Shown here in pieces: positions 37,470 to 50,673 of a DNA stretch of 64,000 nucleotides. Position numbers and translations under genes: made by a program. The DNA is from Torreya grandis. Its lineage: Eukaryota; Streptophyta; Pinopsida; Cupressales; Taxaceae. Location: assembly GCA_037957365.1 (NCBI GenBank), contig JARHVA010000021.1:3864001-3928000 (forward strand), in the 5' to 3' direction. Numbering within the stretch: the stretch's first letter is position 1; every line of letters starts with the position of its first letter. The notes under the pieces are model-generated. The model searched no databases. It saw nothing but the letters and a program-made list of their open reading frames with translations, and was not told where the DNA came from.

Positions 37470-38514
37470 TGTTGGGCCCAAAATCCATCTAAATATAGAA
37501 TCCATGCTAACATAGTAGACATCAAGGCATAAGGCAAGCAATTTTCATGATTTTTATTTTGACATCTAGTGGTGTCAGTTGGTAGGCAGCCAAAAAATTC
37601 CTTTTTTACTCAATCTCCATTGGGAAACATGCACATGGGATAATGATGACTCATTAAAGACAACAATAGATCATTAAAGGATTTGTATTAGAGTCAGTAG
37701 AAGGAGTACTTCCAACACCATCTCAGTGATCAACGTGCTCAATTCCTCATGATCTTAAGATGCTCCAAAGCACTATAAAAGGAAGTGGAGTCCATTTAGC
37801 AGGGAGAGAGGATTATGAGTAGTGGAGCCCTAGTGGATTGGTTCTAGATTTTTTTTGCCATTCTGAGTTAGGTCTTGGTCAATATGTTATTGATTCTCCC
37901 CATTTTAATACCCAAGATCACCTATGATCCTATGGGCCTTTAGTAGCTCAAGATGAGGATTTACTCATTTTATGGTTATATCAATGTATTATTGTTGAAC
38001 TTTGATAATGATAAATGTGTTGTGCAATATTTATTGATTGAATGCTTAAAGTCTATAGAAGGTGTGTATTCTTGATATAGGAAATGATAAAGTATGGGTA
38101 ATGCCCTATGCCTTACAATGATACTCGTGCCTAAGTGCAAACCTACACCTAAGTCCTTTGACCAAATACACAGTGATCCTTCAAGCACCTGAATGTTGTT
38201 AAGTCAAGGTTATCAAAGGATTTCACCAATATATACAACACCATCATTGCAATAACCATAGCCTTTGAAGGATAGAGTTGTGTTATGGCACAACTAGCCC
38301 AACACAGACCTTGGTCCCTTCTCCACTGTGCTTTAAGTGAGAATATAAGGCTTTCACCTTATGTAAAGTGATGCCAATGTAGTTGAGTATCAAATGTTGA
38401 GTGTTATAGGATTAGTTAAGGCTTGTGCCCCATTAGAACCATCTTAAATCTGACCTGGACAGCTTGTTATCACTTGACTAAGCCCATGACTAAAATGACT
38501 ACTTTTATATAACA
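37470..38514 (+). repeat. gypsy 5' LTR
   Basis: TGTTGGGCCC...; parallels the 3' LTR throughout: GACATCTAGTGG, CCATTGGGAA.CA, CACTATAAAAGGAAGTGGAG, AGCTCAAGATGAG, ACCTACACCTAAGTCCTTTG, GGCACAACTAGCCCAACA and AAATGTTGAGTG. The end is placed at TATAACA, where similarity to the 3' LTR stops. Confidence 0.85.
37773..37781 (+). promoter_or_regulatory. gypsy 5' LTR TATA box
   Basis: CTATAAAAG inside CACTATAAAAGGAAGTGGAG, identical in the 3' LTR (50973-50981). Likely core promoter of the element. Confidence 0.55.
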
Positions 38515-38559
38515 TTTTGGTTTTGTTTCCAGTACTATTGAATTTTATTGCTATAATGG

Positions 38560-40920
38560 TGCACCAAGACAATGCTCTAACTTTACTTTTAGAACATCGA
38601 TCACAATTTGGATGAGTGTAAGACAACTTCTACTAAGGTATTCAACTTGTAGAGGACAAAAACCAAGAGAGTGGGTCTAGAACTACTTGTATGACGCCTT
38701 GTACAAAGTTTTCTTTTGTAAACTTTTGGAGCAAGTGTATTAATGGTTGGATGTTTATGTGACACATAGATTTAGAATCTATGAACATCAACTCAAGTGG
38801 ACAAAAGAGAGCCTAGAAAGGCTTGAGAACTTAGATTCCACTTGGACTAGAGCCAAAAATAAATAGTGGCAAGGGGCACTAAAGAAATACATGCTTGAGT
38901 TTGTAGTGTTAACATACTCATGCCCTGAAGAAGTATAATATTAATTCTTATGTGAACCTAGAGGCATGTTTGTGAAATAAATCATCATCAAGATCAAGAA
39001 AATGATGGTGGACTATGTTTTTTAAATAGTGAGGATGGAAGGCTAAAGTATTCTCATTTATGAGAAATGCAACAAGGAAGAAGGGGATGTGTAGGTGAGG
39101 CACAATAGAAGGAGATGAGAAGATTAATACCGAAAGCATAAAAAATGGGCTTACAATAAGAGAAGGCACATGATGATAGATGATCTAGAACTTGGATGTG
39201 TTAAGAGGACCTATTATGAGTGGGAAGGGCATGGGGAAGGATCCCTTGAATGGTAATAGTGATCAAATGAAGGAACCCTTGAATCCATAGAATAATTTCC
39301 ATAGTTGATAAGTGAATACTCAGTGTCCTTATAGAAATTAACCATTGGAGATGTGTTAAATTCACCTACCCATTTTGAGCTTATGGTGTAAGTTCATGTA
39401 CTAGATCCCCCATAAGAAGATAGAAGATTGACAATTAACCTCATTGTCAACTTAGACTTTGATCATTTTATACAGTTGGACCAAAACTTTATGATTGAAC
39501 AAGTTTTTCCCTACAAGGAGATAAATGTGGATACTTATAAACCTCAAGGTGATATCCCAATTAGACAGAACATGAGTGCAATCACACCAGTTTTACCAAT
39601 GCCATTTCCATAGCTTGGGCAACAACCCATAGGAAGTGGCCCTGCACCACTAGTTGATAATATAACACCATCATCTTCTATGGCACTAATATTAATCATG
39701 GGACCAATGCCTAGCATATTGGATAGAGGCCTTAGAGGACCAACACTAAGACAAGTACTAGCGAATAAGCACCTTAGACACTATCTTCTCCCCCACCCTA
39801 GATTTTTTACAAGATGGCCATGTATCTACCTGAGTATCGAGGCATGAAAAATGTCATAAGGCATGTGTTCAAGTGTGAATTAGAGTGGCATGCTCAGGGA
39901 ATAACCTAGTTTGATCGTAAGGCAACCTAGTTTATGACAACCTTTCTTGATCATGCCCATACATGATATAATAATTTTGATCCCAATCAGGCTATGGCTG
40001 ATTATGACACCCTAAAGGGAGCCTTCTTGAAGCAATTTGATATACCTAAATTTGAGCAGTAGAGCATTATTATTCTCAAGGAGATCAACCACATATTATC
40101 ATAGAGCATGTGCTTGTATGATGTTAGATTCAAGATGATCCTTTCCAATATCCCTTATGATATTCACCCTTTTTAGCATGCATAATGGTTCATTGGAAGA
40201 TTTATAGTACCTTTCATAAGGGTGATATATATGAAAACATTTATATACCCTTAAGAAATGTTGGAGGCCACGCTCAGAGCTAAGATAGTGGGGAGTATTG
40301 ATATAAGAATTAGCCCATTTATGGAGGTGAAGATTACATCTATGGCCTCCCAACTATAAAATTTGATAGCTAGTTTATTGCAAGATGCTTGAAGCAGGTT
40401 GTGGTGTACATATTTCAAGATGGAAGGCCATAATAGAAACAACTACCCTAAAAATAATGTGTACACACTTATCCTCAATTATGAAGTTTGTCATGAGGTG
40501 CATGATATTCATAACTTCCCCTTATTACAATGTGCCAATCATGGTAGCATAACACTCTATTTTAATTTGTACGATGCCTAAACCCACACCACAACTGATT
40601 GCTGAGTTATTGATGAGATATGTCAAAACATGGAGAAAGGCACATGACAAGAAACTACAATAGTTGAATGGAAGGAGAAACAATGAAGTGAGGGTTATGG
40701 CCAATAAAATGTCAGCTATGGGAACCAAAGAGGATTCAAAAAGTGAGGTGGAAGATGTGGTGGAGGAATATTCCCATCATGATCATGTTACAAGTGTGGG
40801 TCAATTGAACACTATCAGCATTACTACCTGACACATCCAATATGTGGGTATTATTGATAACCACATCTAGTTGAAGAATGCCCTAACTTGTATAAAAAAC
40901 TAACCGAAAAGTAGGCCTGA
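38560..40920 (+). pseudogene. gypsy gag remnant
   Basis: Broken frames carry a Retrotrans_gag-like stretch near 39.84-40.22 kb (FKCELEWHAQG, MADYDTLKGAFLKQF, then RFKMILSNIPYDIH). A zinc-knuckle region follows near 40.79-40.89 kb, reading CYKCGSIEHY and PICGYY**PHLVEECPNL. The second knuckle matches the Tat form (C-x-x-C...GHLVEEC) with two stops inside. Stops are mainly TAG, several in expected Gln positions. Confidence 0.7.
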
Positions 40921-41489
40921 TAATGACAAGGGTGAAAGAATGATAAGGCATGAGTCTAAAGAGGAAAATTGGGCTCCAAAAGCACAACCAGGATCCATAG
41001 AGTCAATCAAATTACAAGAAATGACTCAGAATGGACTCACCACTCAATTGCTAGTTCTGCCAACACTAGAGTTATACTTGGAATATGGGATGTCAAACTG
41101 CACTTAGTCCATTACATAGCCAAAACTTTAAACCCATGCCTTATGTAGACCCTGTGTGTTAAAAGGATGTACTATAATAAGCCATTAGAGTGATCCATAA
41201 CCTACAAGTAGAGCTTTAACTAGTGTGAGACTTAGAGACACAGGCTGCTACCTCTCACCAAAAGTAGGATAGCAAGGAGGTTGAAGTACAAGAGTTGATA
41301 AAGATCTTCTACCTCCTATAAAAAGAAGGAATGTTTCCCCTATTAAATAACTTGTTTCTAGAACATGTAGGACAACAATCAATTGAAGTTTCCATGCCAC
41401 ACTAGAAATGGCATGAGATTTTAGGCATACACAAAACACAGAGTATGACCAATAACTCCTAGTGAATGCCACCATCAATAGTTGGTTCA

Positions 41490-41930
41490 TCTACAAGGTC
41501 ATAATATACATAGGAATCAAGGTCAATGTCTTGACCAAGAATGAATGGGAAAAGATGGGGAGGCTAGCCTTGAGGTATTCTCCCTATGTATTGCTCATGG
41601 CTAGCAAGACTCGCGCATAGCCAATTAGAATTATGAAGGGAAATATTATAGATATTATGGATGCCAAGTTTCAAGATGAATTTAAGGTGATTCAATTAGA
41701 TAAATAAGATAGCTATCTAGCACTTCTAGGAAGGCCATGGTGTTATACCAACAATGTTGATATATACTTCAAGAAGTGATATATGACCTTCAAAAATGGT
41801 AAAGGGTAGTAATTCCCCTTTCAAGTGACCAAGGACTCCCCTATATGGAGAACTTGATCTAGAGGATGAAATCAATAATGTATATAACATCATGTTGCAA
41901 GGCACTGAGAATCTCAAACCTTTTGATCAA
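41490..41930 (+). pseudogene. gypsy aspartic protease remnant
   Basis: KVIIYIGIKVNVLTKNEWEK corresponds to the D-x-G-x-x-x-N-V-L active-site region, but the catalytic Asp position reads Tyr. LALLGRPWCYTNNV matches the conserved LLGRPW block near 41.73 kb. Stops occur before and after that block. It lies between gag and RT as expected. Confidence 0.7.
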
Positions 41931-43079
41931 ATAGTGCTCTTTTAAGATGATGGGCAATCACCCTCAGACACCACCAATGTCATTTGTGATTGATGGGTTG
42001 AAGAGGCTTATGAGGCCATTATTTGTAGATGCCACTTGGTGCATCCAAAGGCATTGAAGCCTGTGAGGATTAGATGGGTCTAAATTGATCATGCTCTGAA
42101 ATGGTGGGTCCCATGCCATGAGGAGAAAGGGAAGAGGGTACTCTACCTGAGCAAAGGCAAGATTGTAATGCTCCCAAAATTTGAAGGGAGAAACCTATTG
42201 GAAAGGTATGCCCATGATATTAAATCATGCATCACTAAATAAATAGTCAGAATGGGCACACTAGTGTATACATTAAGAAGCATTGTCATGCATTAGTGGG
42301 CAATGCAAAAGTCTAAATCACCAACCTAAATGGAAGTGAAAGTGACCATCTGTACTAGGTTTGGGAAGAGTAACAAATACTTGGATATATCAGCGTACTC
42401 TAGAGACTTTGATCCCATGGTGCATATGCACCTTTGCAAAGAGACATAGATTGACTATAGTGAGATTTCCCCTAAGAAATTATGGGTGCATACCTTTTAT
42501 AAGACTCTAAATACATGGGAATGAGTGTAGTATGTAGTCAACAAGATGTACTAAGAGATAACCAATGGGGATGCCCTTAAAGAGATGTTTTTACACACCT
42601 CCTTTTCCTCATAGGACTTGGATTTGGTCAAGCCACTATAAGTGATTTGTAGGGCAGTGCTCAAAGACACCACCATCCTTAAGGAATGCATGAAAGAAAT
42701 GTTCGAGGTAAAAGGGTTGGTACTCCAAAATTTATTTGAGGAACAGATGCTCAATAGTGACTTGAACAAAGAATATGATTAAACCTAAAAGGAGAACTAA
42801 TAGACAACATTGACTGGCAAAAGAATGCTTTTGTGCCAAGTAGATGATAGTGCTCCCGGTGAAGAATACCCCACCCATATTCTCATAGAGATAATTGAGG
42901 GAACTCAAAAAGTTAAGGACTCACACCAAGAGAAGAATGAACCATACCACACACCACTAAAGGCCATCAGAGTAGACATTAGTACATAAAGAGAGCCAAA
43001 GATGGCTATTCTAGGTGATTATTGGTCTAATGCATAAATGGTGTGCATCATAGACCTCATTAAGGAATTCTAAGACTTG

Positions 43080-44460
43080 TTCCTTAAGACGTATCAAGAT
43101 ATGAAGAGAACCCACCCATCCCTTGGGAAGGTGAGCATAAAGTTAATTGATGATGCAAGACCAATCAAGAAGCACCCTTATAGGATGAATCCTAACTTAT
43201 GTGCCTAGGTTAAATCAGAAATCAATGCAATGCTAGTTGTAGGGGTCATCTAGCCTATGTAGGAGTCTAAGTGGGTGAGCCCAATGGTGATGGGAATCAA
43301 GAAGGATGGGTGCATCTATATTTAAATCAATTATAGAGTTTTGAATGTTGATTGTGTTGATGACCCTTTCCTAACTCTTTTTACCAATGAATTCCTAGAA
43401 GGCATCACAGGCTACGAGATCTACACTTTTATTAGTGGGTTCTCTAGCTAACACCAAATCCAGATTGAGGAGGAAGAAAATCCAAAAACAACCTTTACAA
43501 ATAAATGGGGTTATTTTACTTATAACATGATGCCCTTTAGACTTGATAACATTCCATCCATGTTCTCTAGAGTGGTGATCACCACGTTCAAATCCTTCAT
43601 CCACAGGTTCCTCCAAGTTTACCTAGATGACTAGACAGTGTATGGCCTTGTCAAGGACTATTATGATAACCTAAACCTAATGTTTGAGAGGTAAAGGTAG
43701 CTTTAGATATCCTTGAACCTAAAAAAGAGCATCTTCATAACATCATTTGTAACCCTACTCAGGCACATCATTTGTAAGGATGGATTTTTCATCGATCTAA
43801 TGAAGATCATAATCATCATTCAAATCCAGACTCCTTCCACATAGAAAGATGTTTATGCCTTTCTTCGATTCTATGGATATTATAAAAATAATTATAAGGA
43901 GTTAAGCAAATATTAAGATACTGCTAGAATATATATTACACAAGGATGCCCCATTCTACTTGGGTAAAGTGCAATAAGATGCCTTTGAGACCCTAAAGCT
44001 CAGATTGGCTAACATGCCTATCTTGTAATTTCTTGACTAGATGACCCCATTCCACGTCCATGTTGATGCTTTTATCTCTGTGATTAGCACAATATTAGCA
44101 TAGCTTTGTGAAGGAAAAATGGATCATCTCATATCCTTTGCTAGTATAAAATTAACAAAGGTAGAGCATAGCCATACTATAACCAAGTGTGAGGCACTTG
44201 CCATGGTCTACACCCTAAAACAATTTAGATAAGAATTGTTGGTGACCCCATTCATATTTTTCATAGACCATGAGGTACTTAAATACCTTATGAATAATCC
44301 CATTCTCCATGGGCACATTTGTAGATAGATCATTCTATTTGAAAAAATTTGGTTTTCCATTATTATCAAACTTGAAAAATAGAACTTAGGGCTACACCAT
44401 TTATCTCGTATAGACTCTAGCAATGTAGTAGTGCTAATTGAGGACAATATACTAGATGTG
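43080..44460 (+). pseudogene. gypsy reverse transcriptase and RNase H remnant
   Basis: RT blocks in order: HPYRMNPNL, ESKWVSPMVMGIKKDG, INYRVLNVD, DPFLTLFTNEFLEG, HQIQIEEEENPKTTF, NKWGYFTYNMMPFRLDNIPS, VYLDD*TVYG (about 43615-43645), LLRHIICKDGF. The polymerase DD pair survives, but the next codon is TAG where Tat elements usually have Trp. RNase H follows from 44.04 kb: FHVHVDAFISVISTILA, LISFASIKL, VEHSHTITKCEALAMVY, FIFFIDHEVLKYL. The reading is closed by several TAG and TAA codons. Confidence 0.9.
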
Positions 44461-44639
44461 TAACTATACAGGATCTAACACACCCCTAAAGACTTGGTAG
44501 AGATAGCCACCTTTCTAACATCTAGATCTACACCCCACATAATGATAACAAAAGAAAATGAATAGTTTGTAGTTCATGCCACCCCATTTCAGCTCATCAA
44601 CAAGGAATTATACAAAATGGGTTGAGATGAAATTCTATA

Positions 44640-45760
44640 TTGATGTGTGTTGGAGCATGAATAGGACTCCATCCTACATGAGGTGCATGAAGGGATAACA
44701 GGTGGTCATTATGTAGGGGATACGATAGTGCATAAGGTATTATAGTTAGGCTTGTGGTGTCCAAGTCTATTTTAGGATGTAAAATATTATGCCAAAGCAT
44801 GTGACATATGCCAATGCATAGGGAAGCCCAACTACTAAGATGAGATTCCTCTCATCCCCATTCTTACCAAAGTCCCATTCGAGAAATGGGATACTGACTT
44901 TGTTGTACCCATTACTCCTATAACATGATGCATAGGTGTGAAATACATTCTAGCGAGCACTAATTATTTTACCAAGTAGGGTGAGGTTGCACCAACTAAT
45001 AACTACACATCAACCATAGCCACAAGATTCATATGGGAGAACATCATAAGCTGCTATGGTTGCCCACTTAGCTTGACTAGCAATAGGGGCATACACTTCA
45101 TTAATGAAACTGTGTGCATTCTACTAACAGAATACATGGTGGTGCACCACAAGATGATGCCTTATCATCCCTAAGCAAATGGCATAATTGAGGCATTCAA
45201 CAAGATCTTGGGGATGTACCTCACAAATATATGTGATATTGGTCCAAAGGATTGGGATGATCAAGTGTTGGCAGTGTTATGGGCATACCACACAACCTAC
45301 AAGCACTTGAACAAGGTTACACCATTTCAACTGGTGTTTGGGACTAAGGCAATCCTGCCTATTGAGTTATTGGTGTCATCTTTACACATCATACACATTG
45401 GTTGATTAGATGACATAGAATCACTGAATGCAAGGCTAAAGGACTTAAAGTACTTAGATGAGGCACGTGCCCAAGCAAATTAGATCCAATAGATATAAAA
45501 AGTACACCAAAAGCTCTGGCATGACAAGCATATCAATCATAAGGTGCTAATAGAAAGGATGCTAGTTTGGTTTGTGACTCCAAGTATAGTAGGCACTTGG
45601 GCAAGGTGTAGATAAGGTGGATGGGCCCATATATCATCCATAAAATCTTAGAGACTAGTGCATGTAAGATGCACACATTATCAGGTGAAATGCTCCTTGG
45701 GAATTTCAATGGCAACCGATTGAAGCTATATCAATAATAAGGTGGTGATTGCACCATCAA
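44640..45760 (+). pseudogene. gypsy integrase remnant
   Basis: The HHCC zinc domain reads HEVHEGITGGHY...AKACDICQCIGKP at 44.68-44.83 kb. In the core, WDTDFVV (first Asp) and EAFNKIL (Glu) are present, but SNRGIHF has Asn where the second catalytic Asp (family S-D-x-G-x-x-F) should be. MMPYHP*ANG has TAA for the Gln of YHPQANG. The longest open stretch is 45208-45405. The C-terminal part has WHDKHINHKVLIERMLVWF and further TAG codons. Confidence 0.9.
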
Positions 45761-46949
45761 ACACTGACTTCTTGGTCACTAGTCGGTATTGAGTGCCTAG
45801 AATAAAGTTTGGTGAAAGCCAAATAAGTCCCTTGGTAAGTGAATAAGTTGTGCTTTGACGCTGCTAGTAAAACATTTTTGGCATTTTCATGCATAAATCT
45901 AGCTGAGTGAGTCAAGCATGGATGTTCTCTAAGTGCCTAAGGCTACACACCTAAGTTATGGGCACGTGAAGTTTCTAGAGTTAAACACAAAGTGCACTCA
46001 AAATTCATGCACCAAATTTAAGAAACAAGGCATTGTTAGTGCTTTAAAAGGGCTAGTTTAACATTTCCCAAAATAATACAAGTCAGGTAGTCGAGTAAGG
46101 TTATTTCTTAAGCCCCTACACTAGACACCTAAGTCTCTGGGTGCATGGAACTCATGAGACTTGGAGTAAATATGAACTGAGAGAGTCACACAAGATACAA
46201 GTGTGTAAGAGGCATGTGGAGAGATAGAGTGAATATGCACAACATAATCATGCATAAAATATTAGATGATAATTTCATGTTGGAAGACTAGTACAATTGA
46301 CTTATATGGGGTAGGTCAGGCCAAGGCAAGATGAAGCACATACAAACAACCAAAGTAGGAAAGAGATCTTGAAATAAAAACATAGAAAGAAGATAAAGTG
46401 GAATCGAGGAGGCTAAATCATGCGCATGTAAGGCATGACACCCAGGTTACCACAAGGAAGGCAAAGGTCACACCAAGTGAACAAAGCATAGAAGGAAAAT
46501 TGTTAGAGATAGTTGGCATCCACCCAGAGTTGAGCGAGAAGTGACCATTAAACTACACATCACTTCACCAAAATACTAATAAGTGAATTCAATGAGGTGA
46601 CAATAGAGGCACAAAGATCCACATTAAATGTGTTGGTGACATAGGATTTTTGTGGATTTCATAAAATTTTGCATTGTTCAAGAAATCTAGATGTTACCAC
46701 ACCATTAAATCACCTATATTAATGATAGTATATAGAATTAGGGTATAAAACATCAAGTGATAGAGTAGTTTTTATTATAAACTTTGTACAAACTTGAGAC
46801 TTAGAGCAAACCAGAGATATAAAAAAAGACAACCCTACTAGTTTAAGAATTTGAACACTTATAGGCACCAAATGTAAATGACTGTGTAGAAGGAGAAATT
46901 ACATTCTTGTTGAGACTAGTTTAAATAGGTGTGGGCAGATATTTCTATA
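45761..46949. other. Non-coding spacer inside the gypsy element after integrase
   Basis: No open frame and no recognised protein. A short phrase recurs at about 45902 and 46085 ('agtgagtcaag'/'ag.tagtcgagtaagg' followed by 'CCTA..CTA.ACACCTAAGT'), suggesting a small degenerate duplication. Confidence 0.4.
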
Positions 46950-49900
46950 GGAACCAGTCAATAAAAAAATGAGTTACCACCGAGGCCGCCAGTGATAATA
47001 TGCAAATCTCGAAGGCCAAAGGTACAATCACAGATCTTGTGAGTGTGAAGTACTGATAACTATTTGAGGCTTCAAAAATACAAACCTACCATGCTTCAAT
47101 ACCAATAGATTTAGGATGGGTAAGAAGAAGAAAGGATTGGGTTCACAATATGCATAACAAGAACTAAAATGGGTGCATATAATAGTAGAAGTAACTACTA
47201 CAAGAATAATAGTACCGCTAGTAGAAGGATTCAATATTTCCCAAGTTGACATCAAAGCACTGAAGAAGATATCTTACCAGGGAATGTATTTTTTCCTATA
47301 GGTCTTAATATGGGAACATTGGAATTTTTTTGCTCACACCTACCAGTTGAAAGAGTATAACCATCATACTTAACCCATGCACAAGACATAGTGCTAGACT
47401 AGATGGTAGATACAGTAAAAAAAATAGAATCAAGCATGGACTTGTTTGATGTCTCAATCTGAGATAGATTGATGACCTCTAGTGTAACTCAACTTTATGA
47501 GTTGTCTATTTTGAAAAATTGAAGGAACTAGTGTAGTTCCTCCTTTCACGAGTCCATGAAGATCACATATATTTTATGGGGAGGCACATGAAAATTTTAA
47601 AATTCCTAGTAGGTAGGATAACCAAGCTTCTAGACACTAACAAAGACATTCACCAGATGATGGGTGATGATGAAGAAGTGGAATAGGTTGTGAATATCCT
47701 CAATTATAACAAGAGGTGTTTTACATTACAAATTAAAAACTATAAAGACATCAGTATGAGGGTGATGGTGCACCTCGTAAGTTGAAACTTTGCATTGGCG
47801 GTCAGTGGATAGACACTACCAAAACATACCTCTACATTCCCCATCATATAGCATAGGGTGTAATGTTTAACATTGAAAATTTTATAGGGAAAGAGCTTGT
47901 GAAGAATGTGATGGAATACCACATGATAAAGGGGATTTTTATGTGGGGATCCATTCTAATCTTAATAGTCATGGAAGAGATCGACATGCTAGATGGGGAT
48001 GAAGATAATCTTTGGCTTTTCCTGGAACATAATGACTCCCTAGTGCTCAAATACAAGGATTTCACCCTCCCCATTTCCTTCACTTCAAAGTATAAAACTT
48101 GAGTGATGGGGTGGTGTGAGAAGTATATAGAGGCATTCAAGATAGAGTAGTATATCCCCTAAGAGCTCCCTAAGAGCACATATGGAATGGTGACCTTTGT
48201 CATTATGCAACACTTCTATTTAGTGCACTTAGTGCTTACCGATGGTAACAAGTTAGGTTGGTTGAATTTCCCATACACCTTCTTTGCCAAATAATTCAAG
48301 GATACACTCAGAAGGATTCCCAATGCACAATAGTTAGATATCCCAGTGATAGAATTAGACATGGAGAGAAATAGGTTATGGTACCAGTTTGTGCACCTAC
48401 AAAAAAAATCAGCCAAGGATGAAGATGATTTGAATGACACTGGCATCCAACCACTCCAATAAGAAACCATAATCAAGCACATCCATAGGTTATACTATGA
48501 GATGAATCCAAGGGAGAAGGGCACTACTATTGAGAAGAGCGATGAACTCCCCATCTAGATTGGTGATGAAGGAATGCCAGCACTAATTACATAGAAAAAG
48601 TCTCCCAAAAAGAAGAAAGGGGAGAAACTTGAGGAGATAGAGGATCACATCAAGTTGAAGATTGCCTCCAGTAATGAATCCTCTCCTTTGGCCCCTACAA
48701 AAAAACACATGAAATTCATGCCAAAGACTCCTCTTATCATGAAGGAGAAGAAAAAGAAGCCAAAATTTTGAGCTGTGCTACCCACCATCACCCTGTCAGA
48801 TATAGAGGCATAAGAGGATAAAAAAGAGATGGAGAAAGTGGAAAGATTTAGAAAGGGCATGTATATTATCCTTGAAGAAGATGAATCCTCATTTGGTGAG
48901 GGAACTTCCTCACCATCTCCAAGTGAAGAGGCAAGGTAGGAATAAGTATGGAGGAAACTTGGCCTTATCAATGTGGATATTACGAAGGCATGGGAGCTAT
49001 AAAAGAGAAGAGAAGAAATGATGAAGGCCAACATGATAAAGGAAGGCATTGAGAGAGTTGAGGTTGAGGAATTTAAGGTTAAAGAAGAAAAGTTTAGGGT
49101 GAAATACAAAAAGAGGAAAGCAAAAAAGAAATTAGCCCAGGAGGAAAGGGCCAAAAAAGAGAAAGAGGAGAAGGTTTTCTCTATCATAGAACTTGTGAAA
49201 TAAAAAACATCAGAAGAGGTGCCTAGTACCCACACCATCCCAATAAAGAAAGTTACATAACATGCATGCCCTAGTACTAAAGGGGCGCCCAAAGCTAAAG
49301 AAGGTGATGCTAGTTCCTTCAAGAAATAAATGGAGAGTGGAATGGAGGCCTAGTAGAGGAAAGAAGAAAGCAAAGCTGGCGTTATGGGGGAACTTGTAAA
49401 GGATAGAACTGAAGAACCACTGGATGGAAAAGCTAGCATTGAGAAGGAAGAACCAGTAGTTGAAGGGGAAAATTCTAAAGAAGAACCCATAAAAGAGGAA
49501 GAAGATGAAAGCATTGAAGAAAGCACAACAATGATAAAGATGAGTAGGAGCAAAGGGAATTGGTTGTCAAAAAAGAAAATTTTGAGCCAAGCTATTGAGA
49601 GAAGGTGTAGAAGGGTTACTCCCAACATGAGAATTTCTACATGTTGGAATACATGCCCCCCAGAGCTTCCATAACAAATATGTGCCACCAAGTGTCATTT
49701 TTTGTTGATTTCTATATAGACAAGCCTCACTTTGAGGTGCTAATGAAAGCAATCCAAAGCATAGAAAAACTAGAGGAAGGATACGATTAACATCCTATCA
49801 ACCCCTAAGAAATGAAATTAGTAAGGTCGACTAATGCCCTCCTTCAAATGACCTTTGATGTAGTGTGAAAGAACATTATTAATTATTTTTGTGCCACAAA

Positions 49901-50640
49901 ATAGAAGAACATGATGTACGAGGTCGAGGAAGAGATTATGACCTTGAAACACAAACTATAACAATTAGCTGAGTGCATAGAGAAATCTAAGCCATCACTT
50001 TTAGATGGCATTGATACTTCAAAAAAATTAGAGGTTGATAAGGTGTGTGCATTGGTGGAGTAGATACTCCCACGAATGAAGCTATCACTAGGAGAGGAGG
50101 ACCCTTATGATGTGATAAAGAAAGAGCTCAATAAGAAGTTTGATGAAGTGGAAGACCTCTTTGTCAAGCAGGAAAAGGGTGTAGAAGATGCCTATGTTAT
50201 ATTTTAAAACTTTTCCACCCAGGTATCAGTCATCGATGCATGCCTCCAAAAAGTGAAAGGGGAAAAAGATGCCTTAATGAAGTAGGCATTTACTATTAGT
50301 AGGGTTGAGCACACATAAATTATGGTACATGTTAACACTTTGAGTGCCCAACTAAAAACCAAGGAGCAAGACCTAGAAGAACTCTTCCACACCTTTTAGA
50401 CAAAGGTAATCAAACAAGGAGCCATCCTAGATGACAAGGTCAGGAAAGCAAAGGAAAGGCTAGAGGCCTTTAGGAAATAATTGAACAACACTAATATACT
50501 CATGCTCAATGATATATTTATAGAGATCGATGATGTTATTAAGGAAATCAAGCTCATAATTCAAGGCTTTAAGGACTTCAAGGCATAACTACAATAGAGC
50601 ATGCCCAAGTTTTGCACAGCTAAAGTGCTGGAAGTCTAGT
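46950..50640 (+). pseudogene. Extra post-pol open region of the gypsy element, function unknown
   Basis: On the plus strand one frame can be followed with few shifts from about 47.7 to 49.7 kb. It includes the open stretches 47863-48102 (FNIENFIGKELVKNVMEYHM), 49018-49203 and 49384-49674. The middle is strongly Lys/Glu-rich (EEFKVKEEKFRVKYKKRKAK, QEERAKKEKEEK) and probably a charged coiled coil. A second acidic block follows (EEPIKEEEDESIEE). Interruptions are nearly all TAG or TAA. From about 49.7 to 50.6 kb a different frame continues. Tat-branch elements are known to carry additional ORFs between integrase and the 3' LTR. I recognise no domain in this one. The 225-codon minus-strand frame at 48645-49322 is the antisense of the charged block. 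Confidence 0.5.
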
Positions 50641-50673
50641 CTAAGGGTGGACTAGTATTTTTATATGGGGTAA

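Noticed and set aside
38515..38540. Primer binding site after the gypsy 5' LTR
   Set aside because: TTTTGGTTTTGTTTCC follows the LTR, but I cannot match it to a tRNA 3' end, and the LTR end itself is uncertain by several bases.
48645..49322. Minus-strand frame of 225 codons rich in Ser, Phe and Leu
   Set aside because: It is the complement of the Lys/Glu-rich coiled-coil block of the gypsy element; such sequence gives long antisense frames automatically. An antisense ORF of Tat elements remains conceivable but nothing supports it.
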